64,000 bases of DNA from Plasmodium coatneyi. Its lineage: Eukaryota > Apicomplexa > Aconoidasida > Haemosporida > Plasmodiidae. The first letter of the stretch is position 1. The number at the start of each line of letters is the position of its first letter. Positions 54,701 to 64,000 of this stretch are shown piece by piece. Under the pieces are notes generated by a model that searched no databases, was not told the DNA's origin, and saw nothing but the letters and a program-made list of their open reading frames with translations. The DNA lies in the NCBI RefSeq assembly GCF_001680005.1, contig NC_033566.1:558001-622000 (forward strand), given 5' to 3'. Both the position numbers and the translations under genes were made by a program.

Positions 54701-55044
54701 GTGCAGCCCTGAGGAAGCACATACTGAGGGGATAGAGCGACGTTCTGCCACAGGCACTCTGCATCGCTCCTACACCCGATCGATGTCATTTAAAGAGGGC
54801 CACGTGGTTTGTCCCTACAATTTGCTATACAGCATCCAAATGCCCTTTTGCTATATCCTCTCGTTCTGTGTAAACAAACTGGGTAGGCCATCACTGGTTC
54901 GATCAATCTGATCAGGCCACTATTCCTTTTATGCTTCTTCTTAATACATCCTGGTGAAAGGTTCAATTCGTTCGCACCATCATGAAGGGGTTTTCCCTAC
55001 CACGACGTCCCACTGTTTAATTCCTCCTTGCCGTACATTCTCAT

Positions 55045-55626
55045 TCATCGATTACCTGATTGGCCTACTTTTTTTTTAGTCCGTTTTTTATGTCTACCCT
55101 TTTTGCGCGTCTTTACAAATAAGTGCGTTCCATTTAGGGGTGTACCAATTTCCGGCAATAATGCAAAGTCGAAAGTATTTTCGACATATATGGGTTCAGT
55201 TTGCTTAGGTGGATTTGTCCCATTTCGGCAATTCAAGGTACTGCCATTAGTGTTAGCATGTTCAAACGTATTGAGTTGTCCCTTCTTATGGCACTCCTCC
55301 TCTTTACCTTCTTGGTCCCCCTCTCGATCGCTGATTAAGAAGAAATTTTCCATAACCCTTATACGATCAAAATGTTCATAACGTGTTCTCTTTCGACTTA
55401 ACTTTCGTAAATGTGCTTCTCTGTCATTTTGGCTAGCTCCAACGTTGCGAGCGCTACCCTTCTTAACACTAAAGCTTCCTGCAGTGGTGTAGTACCAGTC
55501 GATGACTTTAAGTCTTAAGCTACTTTTCCCCGTGGTAGAAAATTCTATTTCACTTTGATCTATTACGTACTTCTCAGGAGTACAGGCAAGCAAGCAATTT
55601 GAATAATATTCCCTTATCAAGTCCAT
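55045..55626 (-). CDS. Hypothetical protein, 193 residues
   Basis: An unrecognised protein starting MDLIREYYSNCLLACTPEKY. It is orderly at the N-terminus (residues 1-50, including SEIEFSTTGKSSLRLKVIDW), charged in the middle, and ends in a strongly basic stretch (KTRKKGRHKKRTKKK) that could direct it to the nucleus or nucleolus. Composition and codon use look like the neighbouring core genes, unlike the surrounding non-coding frames, which is the main reason to accept it. The stop lies just after a good splice-donor match (CAG|GTAATC), so further short exons on its left cannot be excluded. It lies alone in a gene-poor region, about 2.5 kb from the start of the CELF gene. Confidence 0.6.
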   Translation of the reverse strand: MDLIREYYSNCLLACTPEKYVIDQSEIEFSTTGKSSLRLKVIDWYYTTAGSFSVKKGSARNVGASQNDREAHLRKLSRKRTRYEHFDRIRVMENFFLISDREGDQEGKEEECHKKGQLNTFEHANTNGSTLNCRNGTNPPKQTEPIYVENTFDFALLPEIGTPLNGTHLFVKTRKKGRHKKRTKKKVGQSGNR

Positions 55627-58117
55627 GGCGAAACGCAGGTGTGGGGGATTTAACCGCGTGTTTCAACTGTCATGGGTTATGTGTCACTTTTAAAAAATTT
55701 TCACCAAATTGTAATCACGTGTGATGTTGCAATGGACACTTTTTTTTTTACCTTTTCTTTTCCTTCTTTTTCAGAAATGACCAATTTGATGCCCACGTTA
55801 TAAGAACAAAATTGTATCCCCTTTTGCAAATCCATCCAATTATAGGCAAAACCACTTTAGCAAAAAAAAAAAAAAAAAAAAAGAGGACACACCAACGTTG
55901 CGATCAAATGTGTGCAGCTGTTCAGAGAATTTCCACAAAGGCATTTTCGTTCGCGTGCCGAGCGCGCGAAATTCTTTTCATGAGCCGCCTATATTTCATC
56001 CATCCAAGTGCAAACATTTTATTTCACCATTTTAGGGATTATATCCTTTTCTATCATTCGTATGTGAGACATTTATTGTGTCATCATGGGGCACGTCACG
56101 TGCAGACAGATGTGCTGCAATACCCATTCACCCCTTTAGCATACACAATTAGTCTTTGATATGCCCATTCATCATAGCGCCTATAAGAAAGTGACTTATT
56201 CTGTGAGAACATATGTCTAGGTACCTCCCTGTACAGGTTAGTATATCCGCCGTTGCTTGTAGTCAGTCAGTCAATACGTACACCTTCCCTTTTTTGAAAA
56301 ATTTTAACCACATGGGGAAGAAGTCAAACATGGCAAAACCAACTTCTTAAACTGACACTTTGGCTCAAGGGACCATAGTCACATAAAGGAGAACATCCCC
56401 CCTTATCGCATTTTTACGCTATTGCAAAAATGGTTCAACAGAGTGGAAGCATCCGGTTGGTTAAACGTCCTTTCTCACTTATTCTTAGCTAATCCTTCAC
56501 CCTTTTTACAAAAACACGCGTGGTTCTTGTATGTCGGTGAGAAAATGTGCACAAATTTATGCACGCGTATCGTTCAGTACGTGACGTACTTATGCATGCC
56601 TTTATGGCGTGCGCGTGAACAGCCTTGTGCTGTATTCTGCAGCTCTACTGCAATTTGTCAGGCCTGCATATGAGCAGTTCACACGTAAAAAGGTGCACGC
56701 TTATTTACATTATGTGCCTGCTTTGTGGGCATACTTTGCAAGAATACTGCCATAACTGCACGTGCACCTTTGCACGCGTTAACTGTGAAGGCGGCACTAA
56801 AAAAAAAGAAGCGCGAACCGAACCCGTGACCGTGCCATGTCGTAGCAGCGAAAGGCAGAAAAGCAAAGGACAATGGGTTAAAAGAAAAAACGAAAATCTG
56901 AAAAAGTTCATACTTGCATTCATACGTAAAATCAAGCGTACCTGTAAACATTTATAAATAGTAAAATAAACCGCAAGCGGAGGCAAAAAAAAGTGCGTTC
57001 ACTTGAAGAAATGGCAACTTTTTCCTTCCTCCATATATTAATTTTTACCGATAACCCCCGTGATACACTTAACATTCTACACGCAATCGGTATGTACATA
57101 GGTACATTTGTACGTATATGTAAAATAGGCCTTTTCAGCACAACTACGGTCTGGGGCGCAGCGTTAATGTAGCGTAAGTGTAGCGTTATGATAGCCCCAA
57201 CATACCGCATAAACGCTGCGTATGCCTGCGTGTACAATTGGTGCGCAAATATTTCCCGAATATTTTGCCCTTACATGACTGCAATTTGTGCGCGCTATAA
57301 AAATCCCCAAAAAAATAACTTTAAAAAAAAAATGAGGAAATAAACGAAGAGAAACTTTTACCCTTTCAGCAAAGTATCACTTGACAAGTGCAAAATTTTT
57401 TACTTTTTTTTTTTTTATTTCCCCTCATTTTTTCCACCACCTTTTTTATTTTTCTATTCATTATTGTTTCAAACTTCGTCACCATTTTTTGTGCCACTTT
57501 TTGCGCCAAAATTTGTGCATATTTTTGTGCGCTTTTTCACTTTTTCACATTTTGTTTTTTTGCCTTATTTTAATATATACCCCTTTTTTTTTTACTTTTT
57601 ATTTCCCCACCCCACATTTATATCCATGCAAACGCGAATCGATAGGGTATGATTAAACGTACTCAGTTAAGCCAAAAAAATTGCGCAATCGATTTGGGAA
57701 CGTAAAAAGCAGGCCACATTTGTAAAAGGAAAAAAAAAAATAAAAGCGGGAATAAAAGGGAAAAACGCGAAAAGAGCGAATCGGAAGAGGAAAAAAAGAA
57801 AAAAAATATATTCACATCCGAAGGGAGGAATATATCGTTCCGGCTTTGAGAAAAAAAAGGTCCCATCCAAGTTTCGCGCGAACTGCTGTATTCGTCACTT
57901 TTGAAAAGTCCAGGGGTAAAAAGTTTGCCCATTGTACATACGCAAGTTGGCAAGTCACCAGCTGCAAAGGGAAACGCATACATTGCGTACACCGCTGCAG
58001 GTATCGCTCAAGCGGTGTAAAGGTATAGCAGCATAGCAGCTAAACGACGAAGCGGCTAAACAGCCAAACGGATAAGCAACCAAACGATAACCAGTCAACC
58101 ACGCCAGGCACCCCAAT
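55627..58117. other. Intergenic region between the 193-residue gene and CELF
   Basis: About 2.5 kb separating divergent starts. A poly-A run sits at 55861-55882 and AT-rich homopolymers at 57400-57600. It contains the promoter and 5' leader of the CELF gene. No further gene was recognised. Confidence 0.65.
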
Positions 58118-59803
58118 ATGGATAACAGTGAGAACATAGACTCGAACGACAACTCGTCGGACACCAACACGGCGAACTACCACCAGGGGAAAAATGAGAA
58201 CATATCAGAGGAAATGGACTTTTCCAAGGAAGACAACGAAATGGATGAAAACGGCAAGAGCTCCAAATCGAAGCAGGATAATTTAGGCAAGGGAAAAAAT
58301 GCATCAGATAAGGATGACATAAACATGGACTACAGTGACCATCATTTTCCATGCCACCCAGCGCCACCAGTATCGATAAAGCTTTTCATAGGAAGAGTCC
58401 CAAAAACTATGGAGGAAGAACAGGTACGACCAATCTTTGAAGAATTTGGAATAGTAAAGGAAGTGGTAATTATAAGGGATAAAATTACAAATATACACAA
58501 ATCAAGTGCCTTTGTAAAAATGGCATCCATCTCAGAAGCAGATAATGCTATACGGTCACTGAATAACCAGAGAACTTTAGATCCTACACTTGGTTCTCTG
58601 CAAGTAAAGTATGCATCTGGAGAAATTATGAAATTAGGATTTCCACAAAATATCGAATCAGGTGTTGATCAGGCAAAACTATTTATTGGATCTTTGCCAA
58701 AAAGTATATCAGAAGAAAGTGTGAAGGAAATGTTTTCTCCTTATGGTTCTGTAGAAGAGGTATTCATCATGAAAGACAATTCTACCGGCTTAGGAAAGGG
58801 ATGTTCTTTTGTAAAATTTGCTTACAAGGAACAAGCACTTTATGCCATAAACTCCCTAAATGGGAAGAAAACTTTAGAAGGATGTGCACGTCCTGTGGAA
58901 GTTCGATTTGCAGAACCCAAGTCGGCTAAACAGGGACAAATGCCATTGAATATGCAATCCATGCAGAATTCAGCCCATGGTATGTCCTCGCAAGCACATG
59001 TGACCAGCCCGAACAATATCAATTTTGGTAACAACTTTGGCGTTAATAATAATTACCCACGACAAGTTGGTGCCTGGAAGGAATACTACTCTGGAGAGGG
59101 AAGACCCTATTACTACAATGAACAGACAAACACAACACAATGGGAAATGCCAAAAGAATTTGAGACCCTCTTTATGGGTTCTACCCACAATATGCACAAT
59201 TTGTCTGACACATCAGGTAATTTGGAAAAAATGCAAAATTTTGAATATAACTACTTATTTGGGGGACGCGTTCCATTTGGGCATTTCCCCAGTGAGGTTG
59301 TTAACCGCTCTTGTGAGTGCCTATTTCATATTCGTTATGCTTCTTTTCCATCCTCTTCTGCAGGTCCACCAGGAGCGAATTTATTCATCTTCCACGTCCC
59401 CAACGAATGGCACCAAACAGACCTCATCCAGGCCTTTTCCCCGTTTGGCGAACTTCTCTCTGCCAGAATTGCAACTGAAAAAAGTACCGGTCGAAACAGA
59501 GGATTCGCATTCGTCTCTTACGAAAATATTGAAAGCGCTGCGGCGGCAATTTCCCAGATGAACGGATTTATGGCATTAAATAAAAAGTTAAAGGTAACTG
59601 TCAAGAAGGGAGAAGAAGAGGAAATGAAAAAGTTCGTCAGCCAAAATGGGATAAACTCCTTCCAGCAAATGTCCAGACCGCAGAAGAGCATCCCTGCCCA
59701 ACCCAATGCAGTAGCACAGCCAAATTTCCCACCACACCAAAATGCACAACCACAGAATTTTTTCTACTCCAATAGCAACAGTTATAGGTGTGGACCTTAT
59801 TGA
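58118..59803 (+). CDS. CELF1: CELF/Bruno-family RNA-binding protein with three RRMs and a WW domain
   Basis: CUG-BP/Elav-like protein acting in mRNA splicing, stability or translational repression. In residues of the uninterrupted frame: an acidic, Asn-rich N-terminus; RRM1 about 87-167 (KLFIGRVPKTMEEEQVRPIF); RRM2 about 187-266 (KLFIGSLPKS, GKGCSFVKFA); a WW domain about 318-347 (WKEYYSGEGRPYYYNEQTNT, then TQWEMP); RRM3 about 421-496 (ANLFIFHVP, NRGFAFVSYE); and a Pro/Gln-rich tail. RRM1-RRM2, a linker and then RRM3 is the CELF order, and the WW insert is typical of the apicomplexan/plant form. The frame also contains a 147-bp intron candidate (59217-59363, GTAATT...CTTCTGCAG), divisible by three. 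Its removal joins SDTSG to PPGANLF, the normal CELF context, giving 512 residues. The number in the symbol rests on its place beside DIS3 and on memory; Plasmodium has a second CELF paralogue. Confidence 0.9.
   Translation: MDNSENIDSNDNSSDTNTANYHQGKNENISEEMDFSKEDNEMDENGKSSKSKQDNLGKGKNASDKDDINMDYSDHHFPCHPAPPVSIKLFIGRVPKTMEEEQVRPIFEEFGIVKEVVIIRDKITNIHKSSAFVKMASISEADNAIRSLNNQRTLDPTLGSLQVKYASGEIMKLGFPQNIESGVDQAKLFIGSLPKSISEESVKEMFSPYGSVEEVFIMKDNSTGLGKGCSFVKFAYKEQALYAINSLNGKKTLEGCARPVEVRFAEPKSAKQGQMPLNMQSMQNSAHGMSSQAHVTSPNNINFGNNFGVNNNYPRQVGAWKEYYSGEGRPYYYNEQTNTTQWEMPKEFETLFMGSTHNMHNLSDTSGNLEKMQNFEYNYLFGGRVPFGHFPSEVVNRSCECLFHIRYASFPSSSAGPPGANLFIFHVPNEWHQTDLIQAFSPFGELLSARIATEKSTGRNRGFAFVSYENIESAAAAISQMNGFMALNKKLKVTVKKGEEEEMKKFVSQNGINSFQQMSRPQKSIPAQPNAVAQPNFPPHQNAQPQNFFYSNSNSYRCGPY
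59217..59363 (+). other. Probable in-frame intron in the CELF gene
   Basis: Donor CAG|GTAATT at 59217 and acceptor TTTCCATCCTCTTCTGCAG ending at 59363. The length, 147 bp, equals 49 codons without a stop, so the frame stays open whether or not it is spliced. The 49 encoded residues (containing YLFGGRVPFGHFPSEVV and SFPSSSAG) have no counterpart in CELF proteins, while the spliced join restores the usual SGPxGANLF sequence before RRM3. Confidence 0.8.
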
Positions 59804-62385
59804 GGTAAATGTGGGGACTGGCAGTCCTGCCTCCCTTTTTTTTTTCTCTTATAGTTTTACTTAAGAGTCATTTTTAATATATATAATACAAAAAATATAA
59901 AAAAAATTGCATAATCCAAAAAAAAAAGAAAAAAATTCCCCAATTCGCAAATTCTAAAAGCGGTGAAATTAACCCAATGTATAATAAAATTAACGTAAAC
60001 AAGACGGAGGACAGGGTTGGAGAAAATATAAAAAGACGAAGAGATGAAGACCACGAAGGTGAGGTAGCGAAAGGGGCGTAAAAGGGAAATATATATATTA
60101 ATATATATATATTACGAAGAGGGAGACACAATACGGAAGCAGAAAGAAGCCCAGCTTGGTGCTCTTCCATTGCTGGGTAAACTGCCCCCCCTGCGAATAA
60201 TACATACTTACCCAAATGAGTAGTTATGTATGTCCGTGCCTGCGCAACACAGGTGGGAGGAAACGCAAGCGAAAGTGAAAAATGGACAAGAAGAACTGAA
60301 TGAAAAAACCGAATGGAATAATTGTAATGGGGAATTCAAGGAAGAATTCTCAGCTAAGTCGAAATAACGGAGCAGAGAAAAAGAGAAAATAGAATTTTTT
60401 TCCAGAAAAGACTATTTTGTTACACACCACGTGCTAAGAGACAGATTCAAATAGCACAAATTGTGCAAATTGTCATGCGGCTCTCAGGAGCACCACGATA
60501 GTGAAAATATACCACCCCGTGTAAAACCTTTTAAGAGTTATATTTCGCTAATCAGAGTGGCAAAATATGCGTGGAACCTTCCGGTGTGTACGCTTACATT
60601 TCATTCGAACGGGAAACGCCTTTTCCCCGTTGCGTTTCGCTTCCCCTTCGCCATCTTTTTTCGCTTACCATTTTTCTTTTGCAATTCATTTGCAAATTGC
60701 TTTACAATTTCCCCTTCCCCTTTTTTAAATAAGTATTCTTATGTAATATGGAATTATTTTAATTCCCCTCTACCTCTCCCCCTTTTTTTTTTTTTTTTTT
60801 TTTTTCCTCCCTCTGTACAATTTTATATTGAGAACATGTTAAAATGAATTACACATTTGCTCAATGGATTTATTTCGTCATATATATCCTTATATATATA
60901 TAGCCCCCCCTCCCTGAAGCTTACAATCTGTTTTTTATTTTTTTTTTGTTCATTCTTTGATGTAAAGAGTAGAATGAGTGATGCTACCGTTGTTGCGGCT
61001 TTTGCTATTGCGCTGCTGTTTCCGTTGCTATTATCGTTGCTATTGCCGTTGCTGTTCACATGGGTTGGTATATACTTCTAAATTTTAGTCTTTAGTATTA
61101 TTTTAAGCAAAATGCATTTATTGTACGAATACATAAGCGCATCCCCACCACCATTACCCACGTTTCATCCACGTAGTATGTTCCCACTCTCACGTGTATA
61201 TAATATCTTCTCTCTATCTCCCAATACCAATAATGTACAGTGGCCCATGCAACGTCAATCCCTTGTTACTTCAACCCCATGTTACTGCTTCCCATTTGAT
61301 AAGCTAATTTTTCCTTAAATTTTGTTGTACGCACCAGATGGATAAAGTACATACACATTTTTTCCGACACCATTTTTCTGATTTATTTTACCACAGTTTG
61401 GAAAAAATATTTCCGCTGTTTGCAAATCATTCGTGGCATTTTTATTTCGAAAAAATGCCATCTTCGAATGTGCTCATTTTTAGATTTTTGAAAATACTGC
61501 TTTCGATTTTTCTACAATTTGACGTGAATTTTCCGTTTCTTCCCCTTATTGATGATTTTTTGCATCCCCACTTTTGTGCCAATCTTATGCATGTCCTGCC
61601 CATGCAATGTACTATTTTGCATGTGTGTGTCTGCCTTCGGGAGAAGGTATGCAGGCATGTGTAACCACGTGGGCGAGGAGGAATACATCCCCCTCCCCCC
61701 TGCGTATTTGTTAATCTACAGATACGTGTCTGCATGTGGACGCTAGTGTCCATTTGGACAGCTTTCCCAACTTGGCATTTTCAAAAAAAAAAAAACGACA
61801 ATTTCGCTTTTGCCAAATTGTCCACTTGTTTTATTTATTTATTTATTTATTTCCCTACCGTGTTTGCAGCTTTCCTCCGTGTTGTTTTTTAACATGCAGC
61901 ATTTTTTTGATGAAAGAGGAAATTCTTACGAACACTCCATTTTGAAATAAATGTTTTGTGCGCATTTTTTTACCTGCGGATACTCCATCCGTCTGAGGTG
62001 TCTTTACGAAGGGCTAAGACGGGGTTCCTTTCCCCCACCTGTCCCTTTTACAGAAAAACGACGCCGTGACAATTTAACCAAATTGTTGACCTTCCCATCG
62101 TGGGCGAGGAAGAAATTGACGCGCAACTTTTCTCATTTTTACATTTATTTCTATTTTTTTATATTCCTTCAATTTTTCAGTATGTTAAGAATTATGTTAT
62201 AATTTTTATTTTTTCTAACTTTAATTTGGACACTACTCACCAAGTGTGCGCCCACCCTTTTACGAAATCGCTTTGTTGAAAAGTTACGCCTAGGTTGAAC
62301 TTTCAAAAATTTAGTACAAATGGGTAAAATGAAGTGTTACGTTAGAAAGTGGTGAATGCATGGAAAAAAGTGGCACACACACACC
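59804..62385. other. Convergent intergenic region between CELF and DIS3
   Basis: About 2.6 kb between two facing 3' ends, with poly-A/T runs (near 59912-59936 and 60781-60805), a TATA-type microsatellite near 60091-60112 and an ATTT repeat near 61831-61852. No gene recognised. Confidence 0.7.
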
Positions 62386-64000
62386 TTACAGTTTTTTTAT
62401 AAAAACAAAGTTATTCTGGCACTTGATGTCGCCGCTGTCGACCTGAACGTGAACCTGGATATTGTCATAGAAGCTGAGGGAGAAGAGCACCTCATTATTT
62501 TCATCAATCTTTTGAAAGCGCTTGCGTTTCTCATCGAAGACGAACCCGTCCTTCCTCTTCAAGTAGCAAATTCCCTCTACCGAATAACATGGTAGATATA
62601 TTTGTACTCCGTTTTTCTTCAAATTTGTAATTACTGCATTGGTAATTTGGTTCCCCACTTTTTTAATATAAAGGTAGGAGAAAAATTCCACCGATGCTCG
62701 TCCTGCAAATCTGGCATTTCTGTACTTTTCATTTAGGAGGGAAACTTGTTTGTTCAGATAAATAACGTCCAAATATTTGTTGTCCAATATTTCAATGCCA
62801 TAAATGTGATTCAGAACACGATGAACCATTATATCTGCATACCTCCTAATGGGTGAAGTAAAAAAGGTGTAAATATCTGCAGCCAATCCGTAGTGCCTCA
62901 GCATTTCATTATTGTGTACATTATACCCTGAGATAAACACAGCTTCATTCATACACTTGGTGATCAGAATTTTTAAAATATTTGACAACACTTTATCATC
63001 CTTCAAGTTTATATTATTAATTGAGTAGGAAAGTTCCTTAGAAGTGCCATACTTAAAATCGTGAATATCTATCGATTCGAGGTAATCATTTAATTCTTTC
63101 AAATTTTCATTCTTCGGTGGAGGATGCCTTCTCAACACGCTGGCTGCCTTGAAACCTTGATAGATTATTCTTGCCACGGATCGGTTAGCTAAAAGCATGA
63201 ACGCTTCAATAAGCTTGTTCGTGTCGTATGATACATATGGTTTTAAATTTTTCGTCTTTGAAAAATCGTTCGATTCAAATTCGAATAGTACTTCTGAATT
63301 GCCCCTCAGTTCTAATGCCCCTTCATTTAGCCACTTCTTCTTTAAATGCTTCGCAATGTTGTTCAGTAATCGTAGCGCCTCTGCCGTGGGGGAAGAATCC
63401 CCCCTATCGTCAATCACGTTCTGCGCTTCCTCATATGAGAAAGATTTGTTGCTTCTGATGATACATTTATTTATGTTGATATCCCTAATTTCGTAATTCC
63501 TATCAAATGTGAATATGCAGCTGTAGGTCAATCTGTCTTGACCTTCTACCAAGGAACACAAATCTGTGGTCAGCAATTTTGGAAGCATTTCAACACGCTG
63601 GTTTATTAAATAAACTGTTGTGCACCGTTTGGAGGCTTCCAAATCTAGTGGACTATTCTGCTTTACGAAGTAAGACACGTCTGCTATGTGTACTCCTACC
63701 TCAATAACGTTTTGCTCCTCCAATACCTGCACGGATAGCGCATCGTCAATGTCTTCACACCCTGGTGGGTCAATACTAAACGTTAGCACATCTCTAAAAT
63801 CTTTCCTCTTGGAATATTCCTCCTCTGGGATTACCCAATCATTGGGAGGTAGACACTTGTAGGCACTTTCACTAAACTCCTTCGTTGATATATTGTACTC
63901 ATTATAAATTAATTTAGTTTCCGTCTCGACGTCATCGCATATGCCTAACACAGATAGGCACCTCCCCAACGGATACTTGGAATTATAATCCCACCTATCT
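62386..64000 (-). CDS. DIS3: Exosome exonuclease DIS3/RRP44 (C-terminal part; 5' end outside window)
   Basis: Catalytic RNase II-type (RNB) subunit of the RNA exosome, degrading RNA 3' to 5'. The frame is open to the right edge, where DRWDYNSKYPLGRCLSVLG continues the cold-shock-domain/RNB junction of RRP44. The catalytic motif SIDPPGCEDIDDAL holds the Asp cluster that binds magnesium. VGVHIADVSYFV and TTVYLINQRVEMLPKLLTTD follow, as do RHPPPKNE and the late RNB motif HYGLAADIYTFFTSPIRRYA with DIMVHRVLNHI. An S1-like end (GICYLKRKDGFVFDEKRKRF) closes the protein at KKL. All visible signature residues are present, so it looks functional. The PIN and cold-shock domains should lie beyond the window on the right. 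It is convergent with the CELF gene, as I recall also being the case in P. falciparum. Confidence 0.93.
   Translation of the reverse strand, partial: DRWDYNSKYPLGRCLSVLGICDDVETETKLIYNEYNISTKEFSESAYKCLPPNDWVIPEEEYSKRKDFRDVLTFSIDPPGCEDIDDALSVQVLEEQNVIEVGVHIADVSYFVKQNSPLDLEASKRCTTVYLINQRVEMLPKLLTTDLCSLVEGQDRLTYSCIFTFDRNYEIRDININKCIIRSNKSFSYEEAQNVIDDRGDSSPTAEALRLLNNIAKHLKKKWLNEGALELRGNSEVLFEFESNDFSKTKNLKPYVSYDTNKLIEAFMLLANRSVARIIYQGFKAASVLRRHPPPKNENLKELNDYLESIDIHDFKYGTSKELSYSINNINLKDDKVLSNILKILITKCMNEAVFISGYNVHNNEMLRHYGLAADIYTFFTSPIRRYADIMVHRVLNHIYGIEILDNKYLDVIYLNKQVSLLNEKYRNARFAGRASVEFFSYLYIKKVGNQITNAVITNLKKNGVQIYLPCYSVEGICYLKRKDGFVFDEKRKRFQKIDENNEVLFSLSFYDNIQVHVQVDSGDIKCQNNFVFIKKL

Larger units (their letters stand above)
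45223..55044. other. Gene-poor 9.8-kb region
   Basis: No convincing coding gene was found on either strand. The DNA holds long homopolymers (poly-T of about 40 at 45332-45371; poly-T of about 32 at 48366-48397; poly-A at 47850-47906 and 50606-50623), CA/TG and TA-rich microsatellites (48600-48780), a 16-bp minisatellite (46955-47082) and GC-richer stretches (51-54 kb). Frames present are Cys/His/Thr-rich translations of microsatellites or poly-Lys/Phe. Possible contents are a long 5' leader and promoter of the KH gene, non-coding RNAs, or small spliced genes I could not resolve. Confidence 0.6.

Noticed and set aside
1..64000. CRISPR arrays, insertion sequences, prophage, viral or retrotransposon genes
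   Set aside because: None seen. Repeats are telomere-like, homopolymeric or short tandem, and no integrase, transposase or reverse transcriptase motifs were noticed.
1..64000. rRNA, snRNA or tRNA genes
   Set aside because: No stretch with conserved rRNA or spliceosomal RNA sequence or a complete tRNA cloverleaf was recognised by eye. A covariance-model scan would be decisive.

Overview
This is nuclear DNA of a malaria parasite of the simian/vivax clade, almost certainly Plasmodium knowlesi or a very close relative. Supporting signs are long poly-A/T runs between moderately AT-rich genes, low-complexity Asn/Lys/Ser-rich proteins, short GT-AG introns, two pir genes of the KIR/vir type, and degenerate heptads of the Plasmodium telomere type (GGGTTYA). 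The strongest clue is that one pir gene carries a host CD99-like stretch just outside its membrane segment. As I recall it, that trait was reported for KIR proteins in the P. knowlesi genome paper.

Layout. 1-4.9 kb: two convergent KIR genes separated by AT-rich, repeat-filled DNA. The left one, cut by the window edge, has two tandem PIR modules. The right one carries the CD99-like juxtamembrane stretch. About 5.95-7.2 kb: an internal telomere-like block made of a G-rich array followed by a C-rich array, the head-to-head order expected of a telomere-telomere fusion. From 7.2 kb rightwards: core housekeeping genes. These are an SMN-like YG-box protein (-), an orphan secretory/membrane protein (+), EMC3 rebuilt from six small exons (+), an RBM42-type RRM protein (+), a small probably mitochondrial membrane protein (+), a 1849-residue membrane/MORN/alpha-beta hydrolase protein (-), a three-exon divergent ARF-like GTPase (-), a giant protein of about 3135 residues now split by two apparent 1-base homopolymer frameshifts (-), and a 1967-residue KH-domain protein (-). 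Then come a gene-poor 9.8 kb stretch, a small orphan gene (-), a CELF/Bruno RNA-binding protein with an in-frame intron (+), and the 3' part of the DIS3/RRP44 exosome nuclease (-), which runs off the right edge.

How it fits together. The left part is a species-specific antigen island attached through relic telomere sequence to a conserved chromosomal block. The conserved block is rich in RNA-handling proteins (SMN-like, RBM42, KH, CELF, DIS3), but it looks like an ordinary eukaryotic gene neighbourhood, not an operon or a dedicated system. Exon boundaries were read by eye from GT/AG signals, phase and family resemblance. No alignment or database search was run, and all family comparisons are from memory.
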